The position numbers and the translations under genes are program-made. Source: Halovenus aranensis (lineage in GTDB: Archaea; Halobacteriota; Halobacteria; Halobacteriales; Haloarculaceae). From it: a DNA stretch of 64,000 nt. The notes beneath the pieces are model-generated. The model was not told where the DNA came from. It worked only from the letters and a program-made list of their open reading frames with translations, and made no database searches. The stretch's first letter is position 1; each line of letters opens with the position of its first letter. The stretch spans positions 305,031-369,030 of the forward strand of contig NZ_FNFC01000001.1 in assembly GCF_900100385.1 (NCBI RefSeq), in the 5' to 3' direction. Of this stretch, positions 7,145 to 16,246 are shown piece by piece.

Positions 7145-7890
7145 CTATGGCTCGTGGGGGGCAGTCCCGGGTCCGGACCGCCACGGTCGTCGCGGGCAAG
7201 GAGGTATTACGCGACCCAGTGTTACTCGGATTGCTCGTCTTCTTGCCGGTGTATTTCATCGGACTGTGGGGATGGCTGGTCCCGACAGACGAGGTCAGGG
7301 TTGCGGTCGCTACCGCGGACGGAACCGCGACCGTCGACACGGACCTCGTGAGCCTGATGCTCGCGCTCATGGGGCCGGTCACCGGCGCGCTCTTGGTCGG
7401 TATCGCGGGGATGTTTCTCGTCCAGCGCTCGCGTGGAATCGACGAGCGCCTGCGTGTCGTCGGCTTTCGGGGAGCGGAGTTGCTCGTCGCTCGCCTCTGC
7501 CTGCTGGCTGCCGTAACCGCCGTCGTCGTGGCTGTCTCGCTCGCGGTCACGCTGGTCTACAGCGTTCCGGAACACCCTGGGTGGTTCCTGCTCTCACTGG
7601 TGGTAGCTGGGGCTACCTACGGCAGCGTCGGCGTCCTCGCGGGACAGTTTATCGACCGGATGGCCGGTGTCTACCTGCTGTTGTTCGTTCCGATGTTCGA
7701 CATCCTTCTGCTCGGTCTGCCCCTCGGCGAGTCTCCGGGCTGGGCCGACTGGCTTCCCGGCCACCACGCCGCTGAACTCGCTGTCAGCGCTTCCCTCTCG
7801 GAAACTGTCGCCGTCTCACACGCCGGCTGGGGTGTCGTCGTCGTTGCCGTCGTCTCGGCTGTTGCGCTGCTCGCCTCGCTCGTCCAGTAG
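7141..7890 (+). CDS. ABC-2 type transporter permease, second subunit
   Basis: A 249-residue membrane protein with about six helices. It is organised like the preceding subunit, with the same turn after the second helix (SRGIDERLRVVGFRGAELLVARL), so the two are likely ancient paralogues forming a heterodimer. The GTG start at 7141 lies within the stop of the previous gene. ATG at 7147 is a possible internal start two codons later. It is the last gene of the operon; the next gene, msrB, has its own promoter. Confidence 0.75.
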   Translation: MTMARGGQSRVRTATVVAGKEVLRDPVLLGLLVFLPVYFIGLWGWLVPTDEVRVAVATADGTATVDTDLVSLMLALMGPVTGALLVGIAGMFLVQRSRGIDERLRVVGFRGAELLVARLCLLAAVTAVVVAVSLAVTLVYSVPEHPGWFLLSLVVAGATYGSVGVLAGQFIDRMAGVYLLLFVPMFDILLLGLPLGESPGWADWLPGHHAAELAVSASLSETVAVSHAGWGVVVVAVVSAVALLASLVQ

Positions 7891-7923
7891 CCACAACTCT
7901 GGACAAAAGTGGCCGAAACCGTC

Positions 7924-7931
7924 CAATTATA
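7924..7931 (+). promoter_or_regulatory. TATA box of msrB
   Basis: An AATTATAT block lies about 30-35 bases before the msrB ATG (7962), which places transcription start a few bases before the codon. Confidence 0.5.
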
Positions 7932-7933
7932 TG

Positions 7934-7959
7934 TGTCGAAGGCATATCTGTATTCGACA
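7934..7959. promoter_or_regulatory. Inverted repeat between TATA box and start of msrB
   Basis: TGTCGAA (7934-7940) and TTCGACA (7953-7959) are exact inverse copies separated by 12 bases, so the half-site centres are about two helical turns apart. They fill the space between the TATA box and the ATG, the usual place for a repressor operator in archaea. The regulator is not known. Confidence 0.45.
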
Positions 7960-7961
7960 TA

Positions 7962-8375
7962 ATGAGCGAACACGACACCGATTCCGTCCCGGAACACGAG
8001 GAAGAATGGCAAGATATTCTGACCGACGAAGAGTACAAGATTCTCCGAGAGGGAGACACCGAGCCGCGGTTCAGCGGCGAGTTACTCGACATCGACGAGG
8101 CGGGCGTCTTCTCCTGTAAGGCCTGTGGCGCGGAGCTGTTTCACTCAGAGCAGAAATACGACTCTGGCAGCGGTTGGCCGAGCTTCTTCGACGTGCTAGA
8201 AGAGGGTAATATTGCGACAGACGTCGACACCAGCCACGGGATGCGACGGACCGAGGCAATCTGTGCCCGCTGTGAGAGCCATCTCGGCCACATCTTCGAC
8301 GACGGTCCCGACCCGACGGGCCAGCGGTACTGCATCAACTCTGCCTCGCTTGAGTTCGAACCCGACGAGGAGTAG
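7962..8375 (+). CDS. msrB: Peptide-methionine (R)-S-oxide reductase MsrB
   Basis: Repairs R-methionine sulfoxide in proteins, using a catalytic cysteine and thioredoxin-type reductant in the cytoplasm. The 137-residue product has the full MsrB fold. The zinc site is C52-x2-C55 and C101-x2-C104, the substrate motif is GSGWPSF, then HLGHIFDDGP, and the catalytic C124 lies in QRYCINSASLEF. A resolving Cys outside the zinc site is not obvious. The gene is single, with its own TATA box and an inverted repeat that could make it stress-regulated. Confidence 0.93.
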   Translation: MSEHDTDSVPEHEEEWQDILTDEEYKILREGDTEPRFSGELLDIDEAGVFSCKACGAELFHSEQKYDSGSGWPSFFDVLEEGNIATDVDTSHGMRRTEAICARCESHLGHIFDDGPDPTGQRYCINSASLEFEPDEE

Positions 8376-8390
8376 CGCGGTCCCCGAAGA

Positions 8391-8400
8391 TTTTTATTTA
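8391..8400 (+). promoter_or_regulatory. TATA box of the membrane protein gene at 8421
   Basis: TTTTTATTTA lies 21-30 bases before the GTG start, giving a leaderless or nearly leaderless transcript. Confidence 0.55.
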
Positions 8401-8420
8401 CCGTCGTTGGGCACATACAT

Positions 8421-9344
8421 GTGAAGGACAAAATCGAGTTCGGTGGCCTCGACGAACGGTATTACGGTGTCCCGCTGTTTGGTGGACTCCTCGCTGGGCT
8501 CGTCTCGTTTATTGTCGGCTACCTGTCGTTTCTCGGCATCGCTGCCGGAACTGGCGACGGCATCGACTTCGAGGCGCGGTCGCTCCGACAGGTCGGACAT
8601 TTCTTCTATAATTCATTTCTCGTCCCGACTCACCAGCAGACCAAACAGGTCGTGCGCAACACGGCCAACAACGAGTCTGTCCTCCAGGAGAGTCTCTTCA
8701 GCGTCCGGTACAATCCCTTCTACCAGGCAGACAGTATCGACGTAGATACACAGACGTACCTCGACGGGGCACTCTACGACGAACAGAGTCGAACGCTTCC
8801 CGTCGAGAACGCACGGGACTGGGCGCTGCCCGATTTGACCTTCCCTGATTTCGTGTATCTGGCCATCCCTGTTGTCGTGCTTTTCGGTGTCGGATTCGTC
8901 CTGGCGTACCGCTATGTCTCGATGGACGACACGCAGCTGTGGTGGCAGGTCGCGATTCGCGGACTCGTCGGTGGCGGGACGATTACACTCGGATTTGTCC
9001 TCCTCGCTCTGGTCGGGATGTACCTGTTCGTCGTCGACGGCGTCGCAATCTTCACTCAACAGGCGGGCGAGGGCGCGTTTACGCGGCCGGACAGGGTCGA
9101 CACACTCGTTTTCGGCATCGCCTATCCCGCGGTTCTCTCGACGGCTGGCGTTCTCGCCGGGCAACTATCGCGTCGGCCGACGATACAGACGACCAAAGAC
9201 ATCGACGACACCGCCGACAGGGAAACCGACGCCGAAGCGAGCGACGAGGACAGCGAGACGACCGACGCTGACAAACACGAAGACGACACTGCGGACGAAC
9301 ACGAGGACGACACCGAGACCACGGACAACGAGTCTGACTCGTAG
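8421..9344 (+). CDS. Four-helix membrane protein with acidic C-terminal tail, unknown function
   Basis: A 307-residue haloarchaeal protein. Hydrophobic helices lie at about 17-42, 143-166, 180-206 and 227-249. The first loop (43-142, about 100 residues) is polar and predicted extracellular, and the tail (257-307) is almost entirely Asp, Glu, Thr and Ser with a few His. The tail is low in complexity and could bind cations or keep the protein soluble in high salt. The GTG start at 8421 is set by the TATA box and by the conserved-looking MKDKIEFGGLDERYYG opening. I recognise no catalytic motif. Confidence 0.7.
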   Translation: MKDKIEFGGLDERYYGVPLFGGLLAGLVSFIVGYLSFLGIAAGTGDGIDFEARSLRQVGHFFYNSFLVPTHQQTKQVVRNTANNESVLQESLFSVRYNPFYQADSIDVDTQTYLDGALYDEQSRTLPVENARDWALPDLTFPDFVYLAIPVVVLFGVGFVLAYRYVSMDDTQLWWQVAIRGLVGGGTITLGFVLLALVGMYLFVVDGVAIFTQQAGEGAFTRPDRVDTLVFGIAYPAVLSTAGVLAGQLSRRPTIQTTKDIDDTADRETDAEASDEDSETTDADKHEDDTADEHEDDTETTDNESDS

Positions 9345-9383
9345 CCGAGCCCTCGCCGAGATAGCCACACGGCAGGAATCGTA

Positions 9384-9392
9384 TTACATATA
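9384..9392 (+). promoter_or_regulatory. TATA box of tRNA-Leu
   Basis: TTACATATA lies about 55 bases before the mature 5' end of the tRNA. This is consistent with a short leader removed by RNase P. Confidence 0.4.
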
Positions 9393-9442
9393 ACGGTCCG
9401 GTCGTTAGCAGGGGGTGCAGGTCGCCAAACCTGTGACAGTGC

Positions 9443-9527
9443 GCGAGGGTAGCCAAGCCTGGCCAACGGCGGCGGACTCAAGATCCGCTCCCGTAGGGGT
9501 CCATGCGTTCGAATCGCATCCCTCGCA
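9443..9527 (+). tRNA. tRNA-Leu (anticodon CAA)
   Basis: An 85-nt class II tRNA. The acceptor stem GCGAGGG pairs with CCCTCGC (9520-9526), with discriminator A at 9527. The anticodon stem GCGGA/TCCGC encloses loop CTCAAGA with anticodon CAA at 9479-9481. A long variable arm (about 9489-9502) and a T-arm ATGCG-TTCGAAT-CGCAT follow. CCA is not encoded, and no intron is seen. It decodes UUG. Confidence 0.95.
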
Positions 9528-9589
9528 CTGTGTGGTCGAGAAATCTTCGACCCAGTGCGGAAGACCAACGGAGCGGTCTTCCCTCGCAC
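9519..9589 (+). repeat. Duplicated tRNA-Leu 3' end with a stem-loop between
   Basis: TCCCTCGCAC at 9519-9528 (tRNA 3' end plus one base) recurs exactly at 9580-9589, with one mismatch if extended to 12 bases. Between them GGAAGACC (9559-9566) and GGTCTTCC (9575-9582) form a perfect 8-bp stem with an 8-base loop, extendable by GTGC/GCAC across a 3-base bulge. The repeat resembles an attachment-site scar; the hairpin may also serve as a tRNA terminator. Confidence 0.5.
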
Positions 9590-9616
9590 CATTACAACCA
9601 CCCGAGAGCGGCGGTG

Positions 9617-12600
9617 TTATCCACTGGACCAATCGTTCTCGCTCTCGATAGCATAAGGGACTGAATCTATCGCCTCGCGGGCCTTGTCTCTCCACGCCGC
9701 AGTGTCCTCCCCGTGTTCGAGTAGCCGCTCTGTCGTCGCCAGTAGGTCTCGGTGCGTGCCGAGTTCCTCGAATGTCTGTGTCGCCTCACGCCAGTACTCA
9801 CAGCCGTTCTCGGGGTTTCCTGCCGTTGTTTCGATGTCGCCGCGAACGCGACGTGCCCGCGCCGCCCAGTAGACGACTCCTACCGAACTGAACGTCTCGC
9901 GTGCCTCCTCGACACAGGACCGTGCGGCGTCGATATTCCCGCAGGCTCGTTCGAGTCGCGCCTGTTCCAACCGGAGCTTCCCGCGTATGAGCGGGTCACC
10001 GTTCGAGGGGTGTTTTTCACGCGCGTTCTCCAGCAGTTCGCGGGCGCTGTCGAGGTTGCCGGCCTCGCGGGTGAGTGCCGCCAGCCCGGACAGACAACTG
10101 GCAGCGGTTTCTGCGTTTCCGAGTTCGTTCGCGCCTTCGAGTGCCCGTTGCAGGTCTCTGCGTGCTTGGCTGTTGTCGTTTCGGTAGTACCGGATCAATC
10201 CTCGATTTTCGAGGGACCAGACCTCCTGTAGCGAGGCATCGATGTCGGCGGCGATATCCAGCGACCGTTCGACACACTCGAGTGCCCGCTTATACTCGCC
10301 TCGCTTCCGAGCAATGAGTCCGAGTATGTTATAGACAAACGCTTCACCCTTCCGGTTCCCGACGGCTTGACGGATATCGAGACTCTCCTCGAGATGCTCG
10401 CGAGCCTGTTCGTAGTCACCACGCCGCTCGGCAATCAATCCGAGGCTCGCGAGTGCACTCCCGACGCCCGCCCTGTTTCCGATTTCACGCTTGATTTCCA
10501 TGCTCTGTCGGTCGTATTTGCGCGCCTGTTCGTAGTCCGCCTCCCGGTACGCAACAGAGCCAAGATTGTTCAGACACGCGGCTTCGAGCTGTTTGTCCGA
10601 TACGTCTCTGGCAGCTTCGAGACTTCGCTGATAGGTCGCTCTCGCGCGCTCGTAGTTGCCTCGGCGGAGAGCAACTGACCCGAGTTCCTTGTATATCGCC
10701 GCGGTTTTGTGCTCGTCTTCGGCAGTTTCGGCGAGCGAGAGTCCTTCTTCGAGGTGCTGTCTGGCGCGCTCGTAGTTGCCTCGAACCCTGGCTATCGCGC
10801 CAAGTTGTCGGAGCGCGTCCTGCTCGTAGCCACAGTTGCCGACCGCCCTGGCACTCTCGCGCTGGCACAACGCCGTCTCACGGGCTGATTCGAACCGACT
10901 CAGTTTGGTCGCGGTCCGTGCCTTAATTCCCAGCAGGCGACACCCAAGTGCGGTTTCGTCGGAAACGGCTGACAGCCCCTCCTCGACGGCATCGAGAGCG
11001 TCCTCGTGGCGACCGATGACTCGGAATACGTCTGCAAGTGCCGCATGGAGTTCGGCGAGTGTTTCCGAGTCCACATCGGCTTCGCGGGCCAGCTCTATCG
11101 CCCGCTCGTAGAAGCTCGCTGCGTCCGCGTGAGCGTACGAGCGACTCGCCCGGTCACCCGCCCGCTGGAAACACTCGATAGCTTTTTGATCTGCGCCAGC
11201 CCGCTCGTAGTGGACGCCAAGCTGTCCGTCCCGGCTCTCATCAGAGCCAGCATAAACACTCTCGATTGCGGCGGCCGCCCGTTCGTGGAGTGACTTGCGG
11301 CGCTGCTCGGTCATCGCTTCGAGCGTCTCCTCGTGAACCAGTCCATGGACGAACCGGAGTGTTCCGTCGGTTCGGTCCAAGAGTCGCTCGCCGACAAGTC
11401 TGTCGACGGACTCGACGAGCTTCGTCTCTTGATATGGGCTCGCCTCTCGCAGAGTGTCGAACGAGATACTCCGTCCGAGGACGGCGCCGACTTCGAGAAC
11501 TGTTCTGGCCGGCTCCGACAGCCCGTCCACTCGGTCACGGACGATGCTTTCGACTGTCTCTGGAACGGCAACTGCATCGGGGTCGGCCACGCCGTCGGCA
11601 TGTGACGACTCGCGCAGGTGAATACCGAACTCAGCCACGAACAGAGGCGTTCCGCCAGTGTGGTCGTGGACAGCCTCGACGAACTCCGACGGAATATCCT
11701 CCACGTCGAGTATCTGCCCAAGCAGTATCTCCACCTCCCCGGTATCGAACGGCTCCAGTTCGAGCACGGTCCCTCGCCCGGCGTCGGTCGTCTCCTCGAT
11801 GACCTGCCGAGCTGGGTGTGTTGCCGGAACGCAGTCTGTCTGGCAGGTACAGAGAAACAGCACCGACGGTGACCACTGTCCGACCTCGTCGATGAGATAC
11901 TCGAGCAGGTCGATAGTCCCCTGACTCGCCCACTGTAACTCTTCGAGGACGAGAACGACTGTCTGATTCTGTCCAAGCGTCCGGAACTCCGCCGCGATAT
12001 CTGCAAACAGTGACTGTCGCCGGAGTGAGACGGTCTCCGGGTTGTCCGCGTCGGCGTCTGTGGCCGACTCGAGTATCGCGCCAATGTCACTCACGGACGA
12101 AAACGCAGTCATTGCATCTCTGAAGGCCTGGTATGGTTGTGTCGAGTCTCGTTCACAGCGACCGCGTCCGAGGACAGGGGTCTCCGCTCGCTCTCCGAGG
12201 CCGTCGAGAAACTGCTCGACGAGCGTCGACTTACCGAAGCCGGACTCTCCGGTCAGTAACACGGCCTGTCCGCCGGTCCGGTCGAGCTGTTCGTACACTG
12301 CTTCGAGTTGTTGTCGCTCTCTAGCTCGGCCGACGACTATCTCCCCGTGCAACCGTTCTGGCCCGGGTTCCTCGCTTGCGTGTACTCGTGTACTCGTCAC
12401 CGGTCTACTGTTGCCTGTGGCCGACTGGCTGTCTGAGAATCGGATGCCCATGAGTGAGCCGTCGTCGGTCCGGTGGGCGACCATGCCGGCACCGGACGAC
12501 TCGACAATCCAGCGGACAAGCCAGAGTCCGACACCGCTGCTGTGTTCGAGCCGGCTCTCGCCTCCTTCTCTGAGAACGTCAATCTCGTGATCGTCGAGGC

Positions 12601-13840
12601 CCCCAGACCTGTCCTCGACGAACAGTGTGAGAAACTCGTCGGTCTCGTCTGTCCAGAGCCGGACCCAGGGCGTGTCGTCGGGAGCGTGCTCGATAGCGTT
12701 CGTGACCAGTTCCTCGATTGCAGTCCCAATGTGTGAGTGGGCTTCGACGGTTACCTCTGGCGGCACATCGACCTCGATCGAGGCCGCCGGGTACGCCTCC
12801 CGACAGGAGGCAAGTACTCGCTCGACGACTCTGTCCAGCTGAATTTCGTAGCGTCCGTCGCTCTCGATGACTTGTTCGAGTAGACGGGCTTTGTTACTGT
12901 GGTCGAGCAATCGCTCGGCCGTCTCGAGAATCGCGGCCGTGTGATCCTCGAGGGTGTCGTCGACGTGGTCGTCGAGGATGGTCGCGTGCCCCTCGACGAC
13001 GTTGAGTTCGTTGCGGACGTTGTGACGGAACACCCGAATCAGTACCTCCTTTAGCAGTTCGAGGTCTTGTTCGCGGCGCTTTCGCTCCCGGATATCCCGA
13101 AGAACGCCAACCATGCCGGTGAGCGTGCCGTCGTCAGTAAGCGTTGTCACGTTGACCTCACACAGCTTCGTCTCTCCGCCCCTGGTGACAAATGTCGTTT
13201 CGAAGCTATCTGCGGTTATCTCCTCGATTGTGGGCAGGTCAGACTGTTCGCTCCCGGAACACTCGTCTTTCGAGGTGAGCTCGGCAATTGACCGCCCGAC
13301 GAGTTCCTCGTGGTCGTAGCCGGTGTACTCGACCATCGCGTCGTTGACCCACTCGACGACGCCTGTCTCGTCGAGGACATACAGCGGGTCGTCTATCGAC
13401 CGGACGAGAGCTGCGTATCGCGCGCGCCAGTGCTCCGGAAGGTCGTACTCGCTGACGTTCTGGAGCAGACATCGAGCCCCGTCTTCGAACACCAGAACCG
13501 AGGCTAGTGCCGTTACGATGCCAGCGTCTGGGACATCGACTCTGACATCGAGGTTGGTCAACTGCTCACCGGCGCCGAGTCGCTCACGGAGTGTTTCTCT
13601 CGACTCGAACATGCTTGGCGTGTCTCCGATACCGGCTGATAAGAGATCAGAAAGAGCCGTTCCGACTATCTCGTAGGGCTCGTATCCCAGAAGCTGTTCT
13701 GTCGGCCCGGTCGCGCCAATGATAGTACCGTCCGTGTCGAGGTCGAAGACGACATCGGCAAGCAGGTCGACAGCGTCGTGTCCCTCGGCCCGAGTCGCGT
13801 TTCGGGCACTCCTTTGGTCCCCTGACGGCGTACCGTCCAT
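9617..13840 (-). CDS. Multidomain PAS-PAS-histidine kinase-STAND ATPase-TPR signalling protein
   Basis: A 1407-residue soluble protein. PAS domains lie at about 25-125 and 140-255, the second with the typical NDAMVEYTGYDHEELVGR. A haloarchaeal DHp helix carries phospho-accepting H273 (FRHNVRNELN), and the HATPase domain spans about 365-470 (N-box ELVTNAIEH at 377-385, then GLWLVRWI). An AAA/STAND NTPase follows, with Walker A GESGFGKST (531-539), Walker B VVLVLEELQWAS (628-639) and a winged-helix-like stretch to about 860. From about 870 to 1380 there are roughly ten 40-residue TPR repeats with the A-x-x-x-L-G-x-x-A-x-x-R-G-x-Y pattern. The C-terminal half resembles MalT-type STAND regulators but lacks a DNA-binding domain, and a sensor kinase takes its place. 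It could couple phosphotransfer to ATP-driven assembly on a TPR-bound partner. The output is unknown, and no response regulator is adjacent. Confidence 0.82.
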   Translation of the reverse strand: MDGTPSGDQRSARNATRAEGHDAVDLLADVVFDLDTDGTIIGATGPTEQLLGYEPYEIVGTALSDLLSAGIGDTPSMFESRETLRERLGAGEQLTNLDVRVDVPDAGIVTALASVLVFEDGARCLLQNVSEYDLPEHWRARYAALVRSIDDPLYVLDETGVVEWVNDAMVEYTGYDHEELVGRSIAELTSKDECSGSEQSDLPTIEEITADSFETTFVTRGGETKLCEVNVTTLTDDGTLTGMVGVLRDIRERKRREQDLELLKEVLIRVFRHNVRNELNVVEGHATILDDHVDDTLEDHTAAILETAERLLDHSNKARLLEQVIESDGRYEIQLDRVVERVLASCREAYPAASIEVDVPPEVTVEAHSHIGTAIEELVTNAIEHAPDDTPWVRLWTDETDEFLTLFVEDRSGGLDDHEIDVLREGGESRLEHSSGVGLWLVRWIVESSGAGMVAHRTDDGSLMGIRFSDSQSATGNSRPVTSTRVHASEEPGPERLHGEIVVGRARERQQLEAVYEQLDRTGGQAVLLTGESGFGKSTLVEQFLDGLGERAETPVLGRGRCERDSTQPYQAFRDAMTAFSSVSDIGAILESATDADADNPETVSLRRQSLFADIAAEFRTLGQNQTVVLVLEELQWASQGTIDLLEYLIDEVGQWSPSVLFLCTCQTDCVPATHPARQVIEETTDAGRGTVLELEPFDTGEVEILLGQILDVEDIPSEFVEAVHDHTGGTPLFVAEFGIHLRESSHADGVADPDAVAVPETVESIVRDRVDGLSEPARTVLEVGAVLGRSISFDTLREASPYQETKLVESVDRLVGERLLDRTDGTLRFVHGLVHEETLEAMTEQRRKSLHERAAAAIESVYAGSDESRDGQLGVHYERAGADQKAIECFQRAGDRASRSYAHADAASFYERAIELAREADVDSETLAELHAALADVFRVIGRHEDALDAVEEGLSAVSDETALGCRLLGIKARTATKLSRFESARETALCQRESARAVGNCGYEQDALRQLGAIARVRGNYERARQHLEEGLSLAETAEDEHKTAAIYKELGSVALRRGNYERARATYQRSLEAARDVSDKQLEAACLNNLGSVAYREADYEQARKYDRQSMEIKREIGNRAGVGSALASLGLIAERRGDYEQAREHLEESLDIRQAVGNRKGEAFVYNILGLIARKRGEYKRALECVERSLDIAADIDASLQEVWSLENRGLIRYYRNDNSQARRDLQRALEGANELGNAETAASCLSGLAALTREAGNLDSARELLENAREKHPSNGDPLIRGKLRLEQARLERACGNIDAARSCVEEARETFSSVGVVYWAARARRVRGDIETTAGNPENGCEYWREATQTFEELGTHRDLLATTERLLEHGEDTAAWRDKAREAIDSVPYAIESENDWSSG

Positions 13841-13869
13841 TATCTCTTGGCTCGCCCTATTCTGGTAAA

Positions 13870-13881
13870 AGTATTATTATT
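13870..13881 (-). promoter_or_regulatory. TATA box of the PAS-HK-STAND-TPR gene
   Basis: An AT-only block (AATAATAATAC on the minus strand) lies 30-41 bases before the ATG at 13840. It is in the short gap after the cdc48 stop, so the big gene has its own promoter. Confidence 0.5.
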
Positions 13882-13908
13882 CTAACAAACCGGGCGGCGA
13901 AGGAGCGA

Positions 13909-16134
13909 CTACTGGAAGCCGATACGTCCGCCGCGGTGACGGTCGGGGTCGGGGCCGCCGCCACGGAACTCCTCTTCCATCTGCTCGTAGTAGTCGCGAA
14001 TGTCGTCGGTAATCGTCGGCCGGACGTTCTCCATCGCCTGCCGGAAGTGCCGCATCGTCACTTCGTCGGCCTCTTCGTCTTGGCGGAGCGCTTCGATTGC
14101 CGCCTCCTGAGTGATGGTTTCAAGATCAGAGCCGACGTATCCACCGCTGACCTCGGCGAGTTCGCGCAGACTCACGTCCGGAGCCAGCGGCATGTCGCCG
14201 GTGTGTATTCTGAGTATCTGCTCGCGCCCCTCCACGTCTGGCTCGCCCACCATGACGAGGCGGTCGAACCGACCTGACCGGATGAGTGCGGGGTCGATCA
14301 TGTCCGGGCGGTTGGTCGCGCCGATGACCATCACCTCTCCCATCTCTTCGAGGCCGTCCAGCTCGGTCAGGAGCTGGTTGACGACGCGCTCGGAGACATT
14401 CGAGCCGACGTCGCCGCCACCTCGTCCCGGTGCGAGCGAATCGAGCTCGTCGAAGAAGATGACCGTCGGCGCGACCTGGCGCGCCTTGCGGAAGGTCTGG
14501 CGGATTGCCTTCTCGGACTCGCCGACCCACTTCGAGAGCAGCTGTGGGCCCCGGACGCTGATGAAGTTGGCGTCGGTCTCGTTGGCGACGGCCTTTGCCA
14601 TCAGCGTCTTCCCCGTGCCGGGCGGACCGTAGAGCAAGACCCCCGACGGCGGGGAAATGCCCATCCGCTCGAACTTCTCGGGTTTGTTCATCGGCCACTC
14701 GACACTCTCGCTGACCTCCTTTTGAGCATCTTCGAGGCCGCCGACGTGGTCCCAGTTTATCTTCGGTAGCTCGACGAGTACCTCCCGCATCGCGCTCGGG
14801 GACACCTCGTTGAGTGCCCCCCTGAAGTCGTCGCGCTTGATTATCATCCGGTCGATGAGACTCGGCGGAATATCCTCCTCGTCGAGGTCGATTTCGGGCA
14901 GGTAGCGCCGGAGCGCCTTCATTGCCGCTTCCTTGGTGAGACTCTCGATGTCGGCGCCGACGAAGCCGTGTGTCTCCTCGGCCAACCGACCCAAGTTCAC
15001 GTCGTCAGACAGCGGCATACCCCGCGTGTGAATCTGGAGAATCTCCTCGCGCCCGGTCTCGTCGGGGACGCCAATCTCGATTTCGCGGTCGAACCGGCCC
15101 GGCCGGCGCAACGCCGGGTCGACGCTATCGACGCGGTTGGTCGCGCCGATAACGATGACACGGCCACGGGATTCGAGCCCGTCCATCATGGTCAACAGCT
15201 GTGCGACGACACGGCGCTCGACCTCGCCGGTCACGTCCTCGCGCTTGGGGGCGATAGAGTCGAGTTCGTCGATGAAGATAATCGAGGGAGCCTCTTCGCT
15301 CGCGTCCTCGAATATCTCGCGTAACTGCTGTTCGGACTCGCCGTAGTACTTCGAGATAATCTCTGGCCCGGCAATAGAGAAGAAACTCGCGGAGGTTTCG
15401 TTGGCGACGGCCTTGGCGAGCAGCGTCTTTCCGGTGCCCGGCGGCCCGTGGAGCAACACCCCCTGTGGCGGCTCGATGCCGAGCTTCTTGAATATCTGGG
15501 GGTGTTTCATCGGCAACTCGACCATCTCGCGGACCCGCTGAATCTCCTTTTGCAGGCCGCCGATATCCTCGTAGGTGATGCCGCCGCCGGTCTTCTCGTA
15601 GCCCGAGATTGGCTCCTCACGCAGTTCGACGTCAGTGTCTTCGGTAATGAGGACGACCCCTTCGGGTTCGGTCTCGACGGCGATGAGCGGAATCGCCTGC
15701 CCCGGCGAGCGCATGAACGGATGGTTCGTACTCGACATGACCGGCACGATGTCGTGCTCGACGACGGGCCGTTTGAGAATCTGGCGTTTGACCATGCCAG
15801 CGGCGTCGCTCCCGAACTGCACGCTCGCTTCCTCCGGTGGGGCGAGTACGAGCGAATCCGCCTTCTCGGCTTCTGCTTTCCGAATCTCGACCCGCTCGCC
15901 GATGCCGACGTCGGCGTTTTGCCGCGTGAATCCGTCGATACGGACGGTGTCGGTGTTCCAGTCCTGGCGGTCCGCGCGCCAGACCTTCGCGGCGGTCGTA
16001 TCCGAACCCTCTATCTCGATTATGTCTCCGGGCGAGAGCTTGAGATGCAAGAGCGTGTCGGGGTCGAGGCGGGCGATACCACGTCCCGAGTCGTTGGGGT
16101 AGGCTTTGGCCACCTCCAGTTGCACTTCATTCAT
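13909..16134 (-). CDS. CDC48/VAT-type AAA+ ATPase
   Basis: Hexameric unfoldase that extracts and threads proteins, in archaea often to the proteasome. At 741 residues it is the normal length. The N-domain (1-180) has the double-psi barrel start [13 protein letters not shown]1 has Walker A GPPGTGKT (230-237), Walker B IIFIDELD (285-292) and sensor/arginine-finger region [20 protein letters not shown]2 has Walker A GPPGTGKT (503-510), Walker B VIFFDELD (558-565) and a second [19 protein letters not shown]. The C-terminal tail is rich in Gly and Arg ([19 protein letters not shown]), possibly a partner-binding peptide. All catalytic residues seem intact. Confidence 0.95.
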   Translation of the reverse strand: MNEVQLEVAKAYPNDSGRGIARLDPDTLLHLKLSPGDIIEIEGSDTTAAKVWRADRQDWNTDTVRIDGFTRQNADVGIGERVEIRKAEAEKADSLVLAPPEEASVQFGSDAAGMVKRQILKRPVVEHDIVPVMSSTNHPFMRSPGQAIPLIAVETEPEGVVLITEDTDVELREEPISGYEKTGGGITYEDIGGLQKEIQRVREMVELPMKHPQIFKKLGIEPPQGVLLHGPPGTGKTLLAKAVANETSASFFSIAGPEIISKYYGESEQQLREIFEDASEEAPSIIFIDELDSIAPKREDVTGEVERRVVAQLLTMMDGLESRGRVIVIGATNRVDSVDPALRRPGRFDREIEIGVPDETGREEILQIHTRGMPLSDDVNLGRLAEETHGFVGADIESLTKEAAMKALRRYLPEIDLDEEDIPPSLIDRMIIKRDDFRGALNEVSPSAMREVLVELPKINWDHVGGLEDAQKEVSESVEWPMNKPEKFERMGISPPSGVLLYGPPGTGKTLMAKAVANETDANFISVRGPQLLSKWVGESEKAIRQTFRKARQVAPTVIFFDELDSLAPGRGGGDVGSNVSERVVNQLLTELDGLEEMGEVMVIGATNRPDMIDPALIRSGRFDRLVMVGEPDVEGREQILRIHTGDMPLAPDVSLRELAEVSGGYVGSDLETITQEAAIEALRQDEEADEVTMRHFRQAMENVRPTITDDIRDYYEQMEEEFRGGGPDPDRHRGGRIGFQ

Positions 16135-16246
16135 AGTAGGCTGTGATGTATTGACACTCAGGTACCACGGGAGAAATGCTTTTTGCTAGCGGTGGTTGGT
16201 CGGGGGTTCCCTCTCGGCCGCTATCCCCACCATCGACGGGTGACAG

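Noticed and set aside
9519..9589. A full integrated element at tRNA-Leu
   Set aside because: Only 61 bases separate the repeats and there is no integrase gene nearby, so only a scar or chance repeat is claimed.
10017..10870. Repeated CTCGTAGTTGCCTCG-type motifs considered as intergenic repeats
   Set aside because: They fall at the same codon position of successive TPR units and reflect protein repeat duplication.
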